Below are positions 6,919 to 14,068 of a stretch of DNA of 14,724 nucleotides, piece by piece. The DNA lies in NCBI GenBank assembly GCA_049609065.1, contig JBMYYE010000060.1:1-14724 (forward strand). Direction: 5' to 3'. The notes below the pieces were generated by a model that did no database searches, was not told the origin of the DNA, and saw nothing but the letters and a program-made list of their open reading frames with translations. Position numbers and translations under genes: made by a program. The DNA is from JBMYYE01 sp049609065 (lineage in GTDB: Bacteria; Pseudomonadota; Alphaproteobacteria; Rhodobacterales; Rhodobacteraceae). The number at the start of each line of letters is the position of its first letter. The stretch's first letter is position 1.

Positions 6919-7865
6919 TGAAAGTTCTGATTACGCGCCCTTTGCCCGACGATGTTATAACAGCACTTGCGGGTTGGGATGTGACGGTCCGTCCTGAAAC
7001 AACGGGGCTGAATGCGAACGAACGGATATCGGCCCTGCGCTCCTATGATGCGGTTTTGCCAACGCTTGGTGATTTTTTTGTCGCTGATGATTTTGAGGCG
7101 GCAGGTCAAATCCGCTGTAAAATTCTTGCGAATTTTGGCGTTGGTTTCAACCATATCGACGTGACCGCCGCCAAGGCGCACGGGGTGATGGTGACCAACA
7201 CGCCAGGGGCGGTCACCGATGCAACGGCGGATATTGCCATGACACTCCTTTTGATGTCGGCACGGCGCGCGGGCGAAGGGGAACGTCTGGTGCGTGCGGG
7301 CGCGTGGCAAGGCTGGCACCCAACGCAGCTCCTTGGTCAGCACGTGACGGGCAAACATATCGGGATTGTTGGCATGGGGCGCATTGGTCAGGCCATCGCA
7401 AAACGGGCGCATTTTGGATTTGGTATGGATGTGTCCTATTATAGCCGTAGTCCCAAAGACATGCCGTTCGAAGCGACCTGTACCCGCACTCTCCATGACC
7501 TGTTGCGCGACGTTGATTTTGTGGTTTTGGCGGTGCCTGCAACCCCTGATACCCATCATATGATTGGGGCTGCGGAACTGACGGTGATGCAATCTCATGG
7601 GCATCTTATTAACATTTCGCGTGGGGATGTGGTGGACGAAGCGGCGTTGATTGCGGCGTTGCAAACACGTGACATCGCAGGGGCGGGGCTTGATGTGTAT
7701 GAACAAGAACCACAGGTGCCAGAGGGGCTCATGGCTTTGCCGAATGTGACGCTTTTGCCGCATCTGGGGACAGCGGCGCGTGAGGTGCGGGTATCCATGG
7801 GATTGATGGCTGTTGCGAACCTTAACGCCTATAAAAATGGGAAAACGCCGCCCAACTGCGTGTAG
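6918..7865 (+). CDS. D-isomer-specific 2-hydroxyacid dehydrogenase (glyoxylate/hydroxypyruvate reductase type)
   Basis: This 315-residue NAD(P)-dependent oxidoreductase interconverts a 2-ketoacid and a D-2-hydroxyacid. The N-terminal part of the substrate domain ends near ANFGVGFNHID at 71-81. The nucleotide-binding domain shows IVGMGRIGQAIA at 150-161. The catalytic set is complete: Arg235 in NISRGDVVDE, Glu264 in DVYEQEP, and His282 in LPHLGTAA. The overall pattern is closest to glyoxylate/hydroxypyruvate reductases, but the substrate cannot be read from sequence. The ATG at 6918 overlaps the preceding stop codon as TGATG; the adjacent TTG one codon earlier is an unlikely start. The gap of 71 bases to the next gene has a possible promoter, so this may be the end of the proC operon. 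Confidence 0.9.
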   Translation: MKVLITRPLPDDVITALAGWDVTVRPETTGLNANERISALRSYDAVLPTLGDFFVADDFEAAGQIRCKILANFGVGFNHIDVTAAKAHGVMVTNTPGAVTDATADIAMTLLLMSARRAGEGERLVRAGAWQGWHPTQLLGQHVTGKHIGIVGMGRIGQAIAKRAHFGFGMDVSYYSRSPKDMPFEATCTRTLHDLLRDVDFVVLAVPATPDTHHMIGAAELTVMQSHGHLINISRGDVVDEAALIAALQTRDIAGAGLDVYEQEPQVPEGLMALPNVTLLPHLGTAAREVRVSMGLMAVANLNAYKNGKTPPNCV

Positions 7866-7866
7866 G

Positions 7867-7895
7867 TTGCCCTTGGGTCAGCTCTTGATTTTTAA
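7867..7895 (+). promoter_or_regulatory. Weak candidate promoter of the KAS III gene
   Basis: TTGCCC (7867-7872) and TTTTAA (7890-7895) are 17 bases apart. A 6-bp inverted repeat, GCCCTT (7869-7874) with AAGGGC (7894-7899), overlaps it and might be an operator or a weak hairpin. Spacing is right, but the -10 is poor, and read-through from the upstream operon is equally possible. Confidence 0.25.
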
Positions 7896-7936
7896 GGGCG
7901 AAAAGGGTTTCTTCGTTTCAACAAAGGAGCCAAGCC

Positions 7937-9058
7937 ATGCATCAGACCGCCATTACTGGAACCGGGCTATTCACCCCAAAAAACGTGATCACCAATGACG
8001 AATTGGTTGCGGCGTTTAACGCCTATGCGGATCGCTTTAATGCGAAAAATAAAGATGCAATCGCAGCGGGCGAACTGGCAGAAATTGCGCATTCGTCTAG
8101 CGATTTCATCTTCAAGGCGTCGGGCATCGAACAACGTTATGTTCTTGATAAAGAAGGGGTTCTCAATCCTGAGGTGATGCACCCACTTTTGCCACAGCGT
8201 GCGGATGAGGACCTTTGTTTTATGGCAGAAATGGCCGTGGATGCGTGCGAAAAAGCATTGGCACAGGCTGGGCGTAGCGCGGATGAAATTGATCTTATCA
8301 TCTGTGCGGCCTCCAATCATGAACGCGCCTATCCCGCAATTGCGGTTGAAATCCAAAAAGCCATCGGCGCGCGGGGCTTTGGCTTTGACATGAATGTGGC
8401 TTGCTCATCAGCAACGTTTGGCATTCAAGCCGCAAGCGACATGGTGCGTGCAGGCTCCGCAAGAAAGGCGCTGGTTGTGAACCCTGAAATTTGTTCTGGG
8501 CATTTGGAATGGCGCGATCGCGATTGCCACTTTATCTTTGGGGATGTGTGCACGGCCACGCTGATTGAACGTGTTGAAGACGCCAAAGGGGATCATTTCC
8601 TAATTAAATCCACCCGTTGCGCAACCGAATTTTCCAATAATATCCGAAATAACAACGGGTTCTTGCGCCGGAGCAAACCCGCGGGTGTGGTGGATAAACG
8701 GGATATGCAATTCATGCAAAATGGCCGCAAAGTGTTCAAAGAAGTCCTGCCAATGGTGTCTCAACATTTGCTGACCCATATGGCGGATGAGGGCGTGGAA
8801 CAGGCCGACCTCAAACGGGTTTGGCTACATCAGGCCAATAAAGCAATGAATGATTTTATCGGCAAGAAGGTTCTCGGTCGTGTGCCAGAGGTGGGCGAAC
8901 AACCCAATATCTTGCAAGATTACGCAAACACATCTTCGGCGGGCTCTATCATTGCTTTTACCAAATATTCGGATGATCTGGCCAAAGGGGATGTTGGGAT
9001 CATCTGTTCCTTTGGCGCGGGGTATTCCGTGGGATCGGTGATTATCGAACGGGCGTAA
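7937..9058 (+). CDS. Beta-ketoacyl-ACP synthase III (373-residue, FabH-like)
   Basis: This thiolase-fold condensing enzyme would join an acyl-CoA to malonyl-ACP. The KAS III catalytic triad is present: Cys156 in DMNVACSSATFG, His298 in WLHQANKAMND, and Asn331 in YANTSSAGS; the C-terminus has FGAGYSVGSVI. It is longer than the usual housekeeping FabH (about 320 residues), with an extra region at about 28-60 and an insertion around SNNIRNNNGFLRR at 233-245. From memory this is the arrangement of the Pseudomonas PA3286-type enzyme, which feeds medium-chain acyl-CoA from fatty-acid breakdown back into synthesis; that link is an inference. AAAGGAG (about 7923-7929) gives an excellent ribosome-binding site. 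Its stop codon is 10 bases from the convergent tdk stop codon, with no terminator visible between them. Confidence 0.9.
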   Translation: MHQTAITGTGLFTPKNVITNDELVAAFNAYADRFNAKNKDAIAAGELAEIAHSSSDFIFKASGIEQRYVLDKEGVLNPEVMHPLLPQRADEDLCFMAEMAVDACEKALAQAGRSADEIDLIICAASNHERAYPAIAVEIQKAIGARGFGFDMNVACSSATFGIQAASDMVRAGSARKALVVNPEICSGHLEWRDRDCHFIFGDVCTATLIERVEDAKGDHFLIKSTRCATEFSNNIRNNNGFLRRSKPAGVVDKRDMQFMQNGRKVFKEVLPMVSQHLLTHMADEGVEQADLKRVWLHQANKAMNDFIGKKVLGRVPEVGEQPNILQDYANTSSAGSIIAFTKYSDDLAKGDVGIICSFGAGYSVGSVIIERA

Positions 9059-9068
9059 TAGGCCGAAG

Positions 9069-9659
9069 CTAAGAGGCGGGCAGGTCACCTATTTCTTCGC
9101 GCCAATGGCGCCGGCATAAGGAAACGTAGGTTTCATTGCCGCCGATTTGCACTTGTGCGCCATCGGTGAGGGTCGTGCCGTTTTCGTCTTGGCGCACCAC
9201 CATTGTGGCTTTTTTCCCACAGTGGCAAATTGTGCGCGCTTCGCGCATTTCATCTGCCAGTGCCAAAAGCGCAGCAGAGCCTTCAAAAAGCTCCCCGCGA
9301 AAATCAACGCGGATACCGTAGGCCATGATCGGAACATTGAGGTCATCAACCGCACGCGCGATTTGCCAGACTTGGTCTTTGGTTAAAAACTGGGCTTCAT
9401 CGATGAAAATGCAGGCGCATGGCCCTTTTGCAAGGCGGGTTTTGATCGCTTCAAAAAGATCGGTGTTTTTTTGAAACGTATCCGCTTGCGCGCCGATGCC
9501 GATGCGCGACTGGATCGTGCCCACCCCCGCGCGGTCATCAAAGTTCGCAGTGAGAAGATAGGTTTCCATTCCACGTTCATTGTAGTTGTAGGAGGCCTGC
9601 AACAACAGGGTCGTTTTGCCCGCATTCATCGTTGAATAGTGAAAATAGAGTTTTGCCAT
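9069..9659 (-). CDS. tdk: Thymidine kinase (type II)
   Basis: This 196-residue cytoplasmic salvage enzyme phosphorylates thymidine to dTMP with ATP. The P-loop is STMNAGKT at 9-16. The Walker B-like segment with the catalytic Glu is FIDEAQFL at 85-92. The lasso/zinc part contains the four ligands Cys145, Cys147, Cys182 and His185 (ICHCGKK and LCRRHW), and the thymidine-binding region includes the segment ending QIGGNETYVSLC at 171-182. Length and order match the bacterial TK1-like family. The ATG at 9659 is set by the conserved start MAKLYFHYSTMNAGK, but the upstream sequence has no good Shine-Dalgarno motif. Together with the structured region 50 bases upstream, this leaves room for control in the leader. 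Confidence 0.95.
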   Translation of the reverse strand: MAKLYFHYSTMNAGKTTLLLQASYNYNERGMETYLLTANFDDRAGVGTIQSRIGIGAQADTFQKNTDLFEAIKTRLAKGPCACIFIDEAQFLTKDQVWQIARAVDDLNVPIMAYGIRVDFRGELFEGSAALLALADEMREARTICHCGKKATMVVRQDENGTTLTDGAQVQIGGNETYVSLCRRHWREEIGDLPAS

Positions 9660-9708
9660 GGGCCGTAGTTAATCGACCATAAAGGGGGAATGCAAGAACC
9701 AGTTTTGA

Positions 9709-9868
9709 GATGAGAGAGCTTGGGCCGAGAATGAAATTCGACAATCCTTTTTGGGCAAAGCCCTGGGGATAAAAGGATTACCACTGCACCAAACAAACTG
9801 CGACCCGTTGCAAAAGCAGCAACAGTAAGCTCTCTCATCCACCCATCAGCACATGGGGTGTGCCGATG
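9709..9868. ncRNA. Candidate structured RNA (or small inverted-repeat element) between tdk and the CII-like gene
   Basis: This lies in the 321-base gap 9660-9980, which has no convincing gene. GATGAGAGAGCTT (9709-9721) is perfectly complementary to AAGCTCTCTCATC (9827-9839), extended by a G-U pair inside, so a 14-bp stem closes 131 bases. Within it are GAAT-ATTC (9729-9739), a 9-bp stem AATCCTTTT/AAAAGGATT (9743-9779) capped by GGGC-AAA-GCCC, and GTTGC/GCAAC (9807-9823). A further hairpin follows at 9844-9868 (CATC and GCACA paired with TGTGC and GATG). CTCATC at 9834-9839 could alternatively pair with GATGAG at 9865-9870. It could be a plus-strand RNA, the tdk leader on the minus strand, or a MITE-like element; no flanking target duplication or T run is seen. 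The rest of the gap, 9869-9980, is AT-rich and ends in G runs. Confidence 0.45.
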
Positions 9869-9980
9869 AGGCAAGCGATCAAAACGTGAGTTCAGTAATG
9901 ACAAACGGACGAAAAACAGATAATGGGAAAAAGAATTTGAATTTCCCCTAAATTAAATTTCTTGGGGGGTGGGGGATACT

Positions 9981-10442
9981 ATGTCGAAATTAGGTAGTTA
10001 TTTGAAAAAGCACACAGAGGCGCTCGTCAAAGATGTGGGTATTGCGGCGGCCTGTGAATTGACGGGGAAATCCAAGGCAACGTTGGGGCGGTATTATTCG
10101 GATCTGCCGGAGCATGCGGATCGATTTATGCCCGTGGATGCGGTGGCGCAGCTCGAAGAAGCAGCGAGCTATCCTCATGTGACATCTGCGCTTGCGGAAA
10201 TGCGCGGCATTCAATTGTCGTATGACGCGGATAAACGAAATTCGGAATCGGGTGGCGTGAATTCGGATGTGGTGGCTTTGGCTCAGCGCTTTGCCATGTT
10301 GATGGCAGAATATAATCAATCAATCGCAGATGGGATTATCACCGTGAATGAAGCCAAAAGATTACTCCGTGAAACGGTGGCGCTTCAAACGGTTTTACTT
10401 GATATGAAATTGCATCTCGAAGAAGAACAAACGCTCGATTAA
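9981..10442 (+). CDS. Hypothetical protein with CII-like helix-turn-helix region
   Basis: This 153-residue protein is not one I can name. Residues about 18-41, containing ACELTGKSKATLGRYYSD, look like a helix-turn-helix. They are followed by DRFMPVDAVAQLEEAASYPH and VTSALAEM (48-74). This layout recalls phage CII-type or Mu-like phage regulators, in which a DNA-binding helix pair precedes a segment about the base-line repertoire of the host; the similarity is from memory and needs a profile search. Residues 96-150 are predicted helical with no membrane segment and end in an acidic tail LEEEQTLD. A GTG four codons earlier is in frame, but the ATG at 9981, 6 bases past a long G run (9964-9975), is the better start. 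The gene stands alone and ends at the bidirectional terminator shared with carB. It is probably a regulator, target unknown. Confidence 0.7.
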   Translation: MSKLGSYLKKHTEALVKDVGIAAACELTGKSKATLGRYYSDLPEHADRFMPVDAVAQLEEAASYPHVTSALAEMRGIQLSYDADKRNSESGGVNSDVVALAQRFAMLMAEYNQSIADGIITVNEAKRLLRETVALQTVLLDMKLHLEEEQTLD

Positions 10443-10463
10443 ACGTCTGTTACTGATGATTTA

Positions 10464-10489
10464 AAAAGCCCGCTCAATGGCGGGCTTTT
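10464..10489. terminator. Bidirectional rho-independent terminator
   Basis: AAAAGCCCGC (10464-10473) and GCGGGCTTTT (10480-10489) form a perfect 10-bp stem with loop TCAATG. It has a T run on the plus strand, and a T run on the minus strand from the A residues at 10463-10467. It ends both the gene at 9981-10442 and carB. Confidence 0.9.
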
Positions 10490-10506
10490 ATGTGTGATGA
10501 ATGTGC

Positions 10507-13500
10507 TTAGCTTTGAAGCGGGCGCACTTCGATTTCCGTTTCCTTCATTGCTTGGATCGCAAGCGCCACGGCGTTTGAGGCGGCCAAGGTTGTGAAATAC
10601 GGGATCTTATCAGAGAGCGCCACAGCACGGATATCGCGGCTGTCATTGACGGCCTGTGTGCCTTCGGTTGTGTTCATAACAAGCGCGATTTTACCATCCT
10701 TGAGGTGGTCAACAATATTTGGACGCCCTTCATAGACTTTATTGACCTGTTCACAGGTCACGCCGTTTTCCGTTAGGAATGTTGCCGTGCCGCCGGTGGC
10801 CACAATATCAAAGCCCAATGAAATCATAAGTTTTGCCGTGTCGACCGCGAGGTTGGATTTATCGCTGTCTTTCACAGACAAAAACACAGTGCCTTCGGAA
10901 GGAAGTTTCACACCCGCACCCAACTGCGCTTTAAGGAAGGCTTGTGGGAAACTGCGATCCCAACCCATGACCTCACCCGTGGACCGCATCTCAGGGCCCA
11001 AAATCGTGTCGACGCCAGGGAAACGATCAAATGGAAGCACGGCTTCTTTCACGCTAAACCATGGCATCAACGGATCCGCGAGCGTCATTTGGTCTGCAAT
11101 CGGCTCTGGCTTATCAGTGTTCTTATAAGGTGGACGCATTGGAAAATTGGACAATGGTTCACCCGCCATCAAGCGCGCCGCGATGGATGCGATCGCGCTA
11201 TCTGTGGCTTTGGCCACAAAAGGCACGGTGCGTGAGGCGCGCGGGTTGACCTCAATGAGGTAAATCTCACCGTCTTTTTCGGCGAATTGAACGTTCATGA
11301 GGCCTTTAACCTTGAGGGCTTTTGCCAAGGCCACCGTTTGGCGTTTTACCTCAGCAATGATGTCATCGGACAAGGAATACGGCGGCAAGGAACAAGCACT
11401 ATCACCTGAATGCACACCCGCTTCTTCGATGTGCTGCATGAGCCCTGCGACATGCACGTTTTCGCCATCACAAAGCGCATCCACGTCCATTTCAACAGCA
11501 CCCGCGAGGTAGCTGTCCAGCAGCACAGGGCTATCGCCTGACACGACCACGGCCTCTGCGATGTAACGTTCAAGCTGCGCCATGTCGCGCACGATTTCCA
11601 TCGCGCGGCCGCCTAGAACATAAGACGGACGGATCACCAAGGGGAACCCGATATCTTCTGCGATTGCCAACGCCTCTGCATCTGTGGAGGCGATGCCATT
11701 CTTTGGCTGTTTGAGGCCGAGCTCATTGACCAAGGCTTGGAACCGCTCGCGGTCTTCGGCCAAATCAATTGCGTCTGGTGTTGTGCCCAAAATTGGAATG
11801 CCTGCAGCTTCGAGGTCATTTGCCAATTTCAATGGCGTCTGACCGCCAAATTGAACAATCACACCATGAAGCGTGCCGTTTTCTTGCTCTGCGCGCAGGA
11901 TTTCCATCACATGTTCAAACGTCAAAGGTTCGAAATAGAGACGATCAGAGGTGTCATAATCCGTTGAAACCGTTTCTGGGTTACAGTTGATCATGATGGT
12001 TTCATAGCCCTGATCCGTGAGGGCAAAGCAAGCATGACAGCAGCAATAATCAAATTCGATGCCTTGGCCGATACGGTTTGGCCCACCGCCCAAAATCACG
12101 ACTTTTTTCTTATCAGAGGCGCGTGCTTCGCATTCCACTTCGCCCATCATCGGGGCTTCGTAGGTGGAATACATGTAAGGTGTTTGTGCTTCAAATTCTG
12201 CAGCACAGGTATCGATGCGCTTAAAGGACGCGTTTACGCCCACGGCCATACGCGCGGCGCGTACAGAAGCTTCCTCACTGTCCGTTAGGATCGCCAACCG
12301 TGCATCGGTGAAGCCCATCATTTTGAGCTTGCGAAGGCCTGCTTCGTGGGATGGGAGCCCATGGGTGCGTACTTCGGCTTCGGCATCGACGATTTCACGA
12401 ATACGGTCCAAAAACCACGGGTCAAACATCGTGGTGTTGTGGATTTCATCGTTGGTGAGCCCTTCGCGCATGGCTTGGGCAATCGTGCGCATACGATCTG
12501 GCGTTTGCTGGCTGATCGCTTTGATAACGGCGGCTTTATCGGGCGCGCCTTCGATTTCGATTTCGTCAAAGCCTGTGAGGCCCGATTCCATTGACGCGAG
12601 CGCCTTTTGAAGGCTCTCATGAATTGTGCGGCCAATGGCCATGGCTTCACCCACGGATTTCATGGCCGTGGTCAAAAACGGCTCAGAGCCTGGGAATTTT
12701 TCAAAGGCAAATTTCGGGATTTTTGTGACGACATAATCGATGCTTGGCTCAAAGGAGGCAGGTGTCACTTTGGTGATGTCGTTGTCCAACTCGTCCAATG
12801 TGTAGCCAACGGCCAGCTTTGCCGCGATTTTTGCGATCGGGAAACCCGTTGCTTTGGACGCGAGCGCGGAAGAGCGGCTCACGCGAGGGTTCATTTCGAT
12901 GACAACCATGCGTCCGTCTTTTGGGTTCACGGCCCATTGCACGTTGGAGCCACCTGTTTCCACACCAATTTCGCGCAACACGGCAATCGAAGCGGAGCGC
13001 ATCATCTGATATTCTTTATCGGTGAGCGTGAGGGCAGGGGCCACTGTGATGCTGTCGCCTGTATGCACGCCCATCGGGTCGATGTTTTCGATGGAACAGA
13101 CGATAATGGCGTTGTCCGCTTTGTCGCGCACGACTTCCATTTCGAATTCTTTCCAGCCGAGCAAACTTTCATCGACAAGGATTTGGTTCACGGGCGACGC
13201 ATCCATGCCTGTGCGGCAGAAATGTTCGTAATCTTCACGGTTGTAAGCAACCCCGCCACCTGTGCCACCCATGGTGAACGCAGGGCGAATAATCGCAGGA
13301 AGCCCGATATCTTCAAGCTCAACCAGCGCTAAACGCACACCTTCGTCGAGATCGGTGTCACCGTTTTCTAATGTCGGTGCCGTCACGATGGAGGCGCGTG
13401 GATTTTCAAGGCCAAGGCGGTCCATGGCTTCGCGGAACAATTTGCGGTCTTCGGCCATTTCAATCGCGTCGCGGGTCGCGCCGATCATTTCCACGCCCAA

Positions 13501-13830
13501 ACGATCCAAAATGCCCATTTCTTCGAGCGCCAAAGAGGTGTTCAAACCCGTTTGACCGCCCATGGTTGGCAAAAGCGCATCTGGGCGTTCTTTTTCGATG
13601 ATCTTTGCGACGACTTCGGGTGTGATGGGCTCAATATAAGTTGCGTCCGCCAATTCCGGATCGGTCATGATCGTTGCAGGGTTTGAGTTCACCAAGACGA
13701 TTTCGTAACCTTCTTCGCGAAGGGCCTTACAGGCTTGTGCGCCCGAATAGTCAAATTCGCAGGCTTGGCCAATGACGATAGGTCCCGCCCCGATGATCAT
13801 GATCTTTTTGATGTCGGTTCTTTTAGGCAT
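10507..13830 (-). CDS. carB: Carbamoyl-phosphate synthase large subunit
   Basis: This 1107-residue protein, with the CarA glutaminase subunit, makes carbamoyl phosphate for arginine and pyrimidine synthesis. It shows the two homologous ATP-grasp halves: the first begins KKIMIIGAGPIVIGQACEFD and covers roughly 1-400; the second begins KKVVILGGGPNRIGQGIEFD (near 580) and runs to about 960. An oligomerisation region lies between them. The C-terminal MGS-like allosteric domain (about 960-1107) contains LGFDIVATGGTATFL. It is about 30 residues longer than the Escherichia coli protein, partly from a segment in the first half around ENGDTDLDEGVRLALVELED. The ATG at 13830 is chosen because MPKRTDIKKIMIIGAGP is the family start and GGGGG precedes it; 23 further open codons upstream overlap the promoter. 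carA is not adjacent. It ends at the shared terminator at 10464. Confidence 0.97.
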   Translation of the reverse strand: MPKRTDIKKIMIIGAGPIVIGQACEFDYSGAQACKALREEGYEIVLVNSNPATIMTDPELADATYIEPITPEVVAKIIEKERPDALLPTMGGQTGLNTSLALEEMGILDRLGVEMIGATRDAIEMAEDRKLFREAMDRLGLENPRASIVTAPTLENGDTDLDEGVRLALVELEDIGLPAIIRPAFTMGGTGGGVAYNREDYEHFCRTGMDASPVNQILVDESLLGWKEFEMEVVRDKADNAIIVCSIENIDPMGVHTGDSITVAPALTLTDKEYQMMRSASIAVLREIGVETGGSNVQWAVNPKDGRMVVIEMNPRVSRSSALASKATGFPIAKIAAKLAVGYTLDELDNDITKVTPASFEPSIDYVVTKIPKFAFEKFPGSEPFLTTAMKSVGEAMAIGRTIHESLQKALASMESGLTGFDEIEIEGAPDKAAVIKAISQQTPDRMRTIAQAMREGLTNDEIHNTTMFDPWFLDRIREIVDAEAEVRTHGLPSHEAGLRKLKMMGFTDARLAILTDSEEASVRAARMAVGVNASFKRIDTCAAEFEAQTPYMYSTYEAPMMGEVECEARASDKKKVVILGGGPNRIGQGIEFDYCCCHACFALTDQGYETIMINCNPETVSTDYDTSDRLYFEPLTFEHVMEILRAEQENGTLHGVIVQFGGQTPLKLANDLEAAGIPILGTTPDAIDLAEDRERFQALVNELGLKQPKNGIASTDAEALAIAEDIGFPLVIRPSYVLGGRAMEIVRDMAQLERYIAEAVVVSGDSPVLLDSYLAGAVEMDVDALCDGENVHVAGLMQHIEEAGVHSGDSACSLPPYSLSDDIIAEVKRQTVALAKALKVKGLMNVQFAEKDGEIYLIEVNPRASRTVPFVAKATDSAIASIAARLMAGEPLSNFPMRPPYKNTDKPEPIADQMTLADPLMPWFSVKEAVLPFDRFPGVDTILGPEMRSTGEVMGWDRSFPQAFLKAQLGAGVKLPSEGTVFLSVKDSDKSNLAVDTAKLMISLGFDIVATGGTATFLTENGVTCEQVNKVYEGRPNIVDHLKDGKIALVMNTTEGTQAVNDSRDIRAVALSDKIPYFTTLAASNAVALAIQAMKETEIEVRPLQS

Positions 13831-13909
13831 GAGAGACCCCCAGATGATGTAAAAAGCAGCAGGCAACCGCAGTCGCCCAATAAAGGCAGCGTGGCGCAAA
13901 TTGTCATGG

Positions 13910-13937
13910 GTTATAGACCCCAGAATCCCCTGCGCAA
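13910..13937 (-). promoter_or_regulatory. Sigma-70-type promoter of carB
   Basis: On the minus strand TTGCGC (13937-13932) is followed after 16 bases by TATAAC (13915-13910), five of six matches to the -10 consensus. The leader would be about 70 bases. The -35 hexamer is identical to the one proposed for the Lrp/AsnC gene. Confidence 0.55.
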
Positions 13938-14068
13938 GCTCATTCTCATCTTATCGTTATATTTGCGTGAATTCGAGCCATTGAAAGGCTTGTATCCGCG
14001 GATTTTGCACGTAGATTTGGGTTTGGACGACAAACTATCCTCTCATTTTACGGGCATGTGCGAATCAA

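Noticed and set aside
6744..7763. Long open frame (339 codons) on the minus strand
   Set aside because: It lies wholly antisense to the CsaA-like and dehydrogenase genes, is rich in His/Arg/Cys as expected of a complementary frame, and resembles no family.
9709..9839. Transposon or MITE reading of the inverted repeat
   Set aside because: Not excluded, but no target-site duplication is visible at the flanks and only one copy is in the window, so a structured RNA was preferred.
9626..9904. 92-codon open frame on the minus strand across the structured region
   Set aside because: It overlaps the tdk start, has no ribosome-binding site or family resemblance, and the inverted repeats explain the sequence better.
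12607..13332. 241-codon open frame on the plus strand
   Set aside because: It is antisense to carB, whose motifs are complete there, and its composition (many His, Phe and Gly) is typical of a shadow frame.
13831..13899. 23-codon extension of carB
   Set aside because: It would place the start close to the candidate promoter, leaving almost no leader, and the family begins at MPKRTDIKK.
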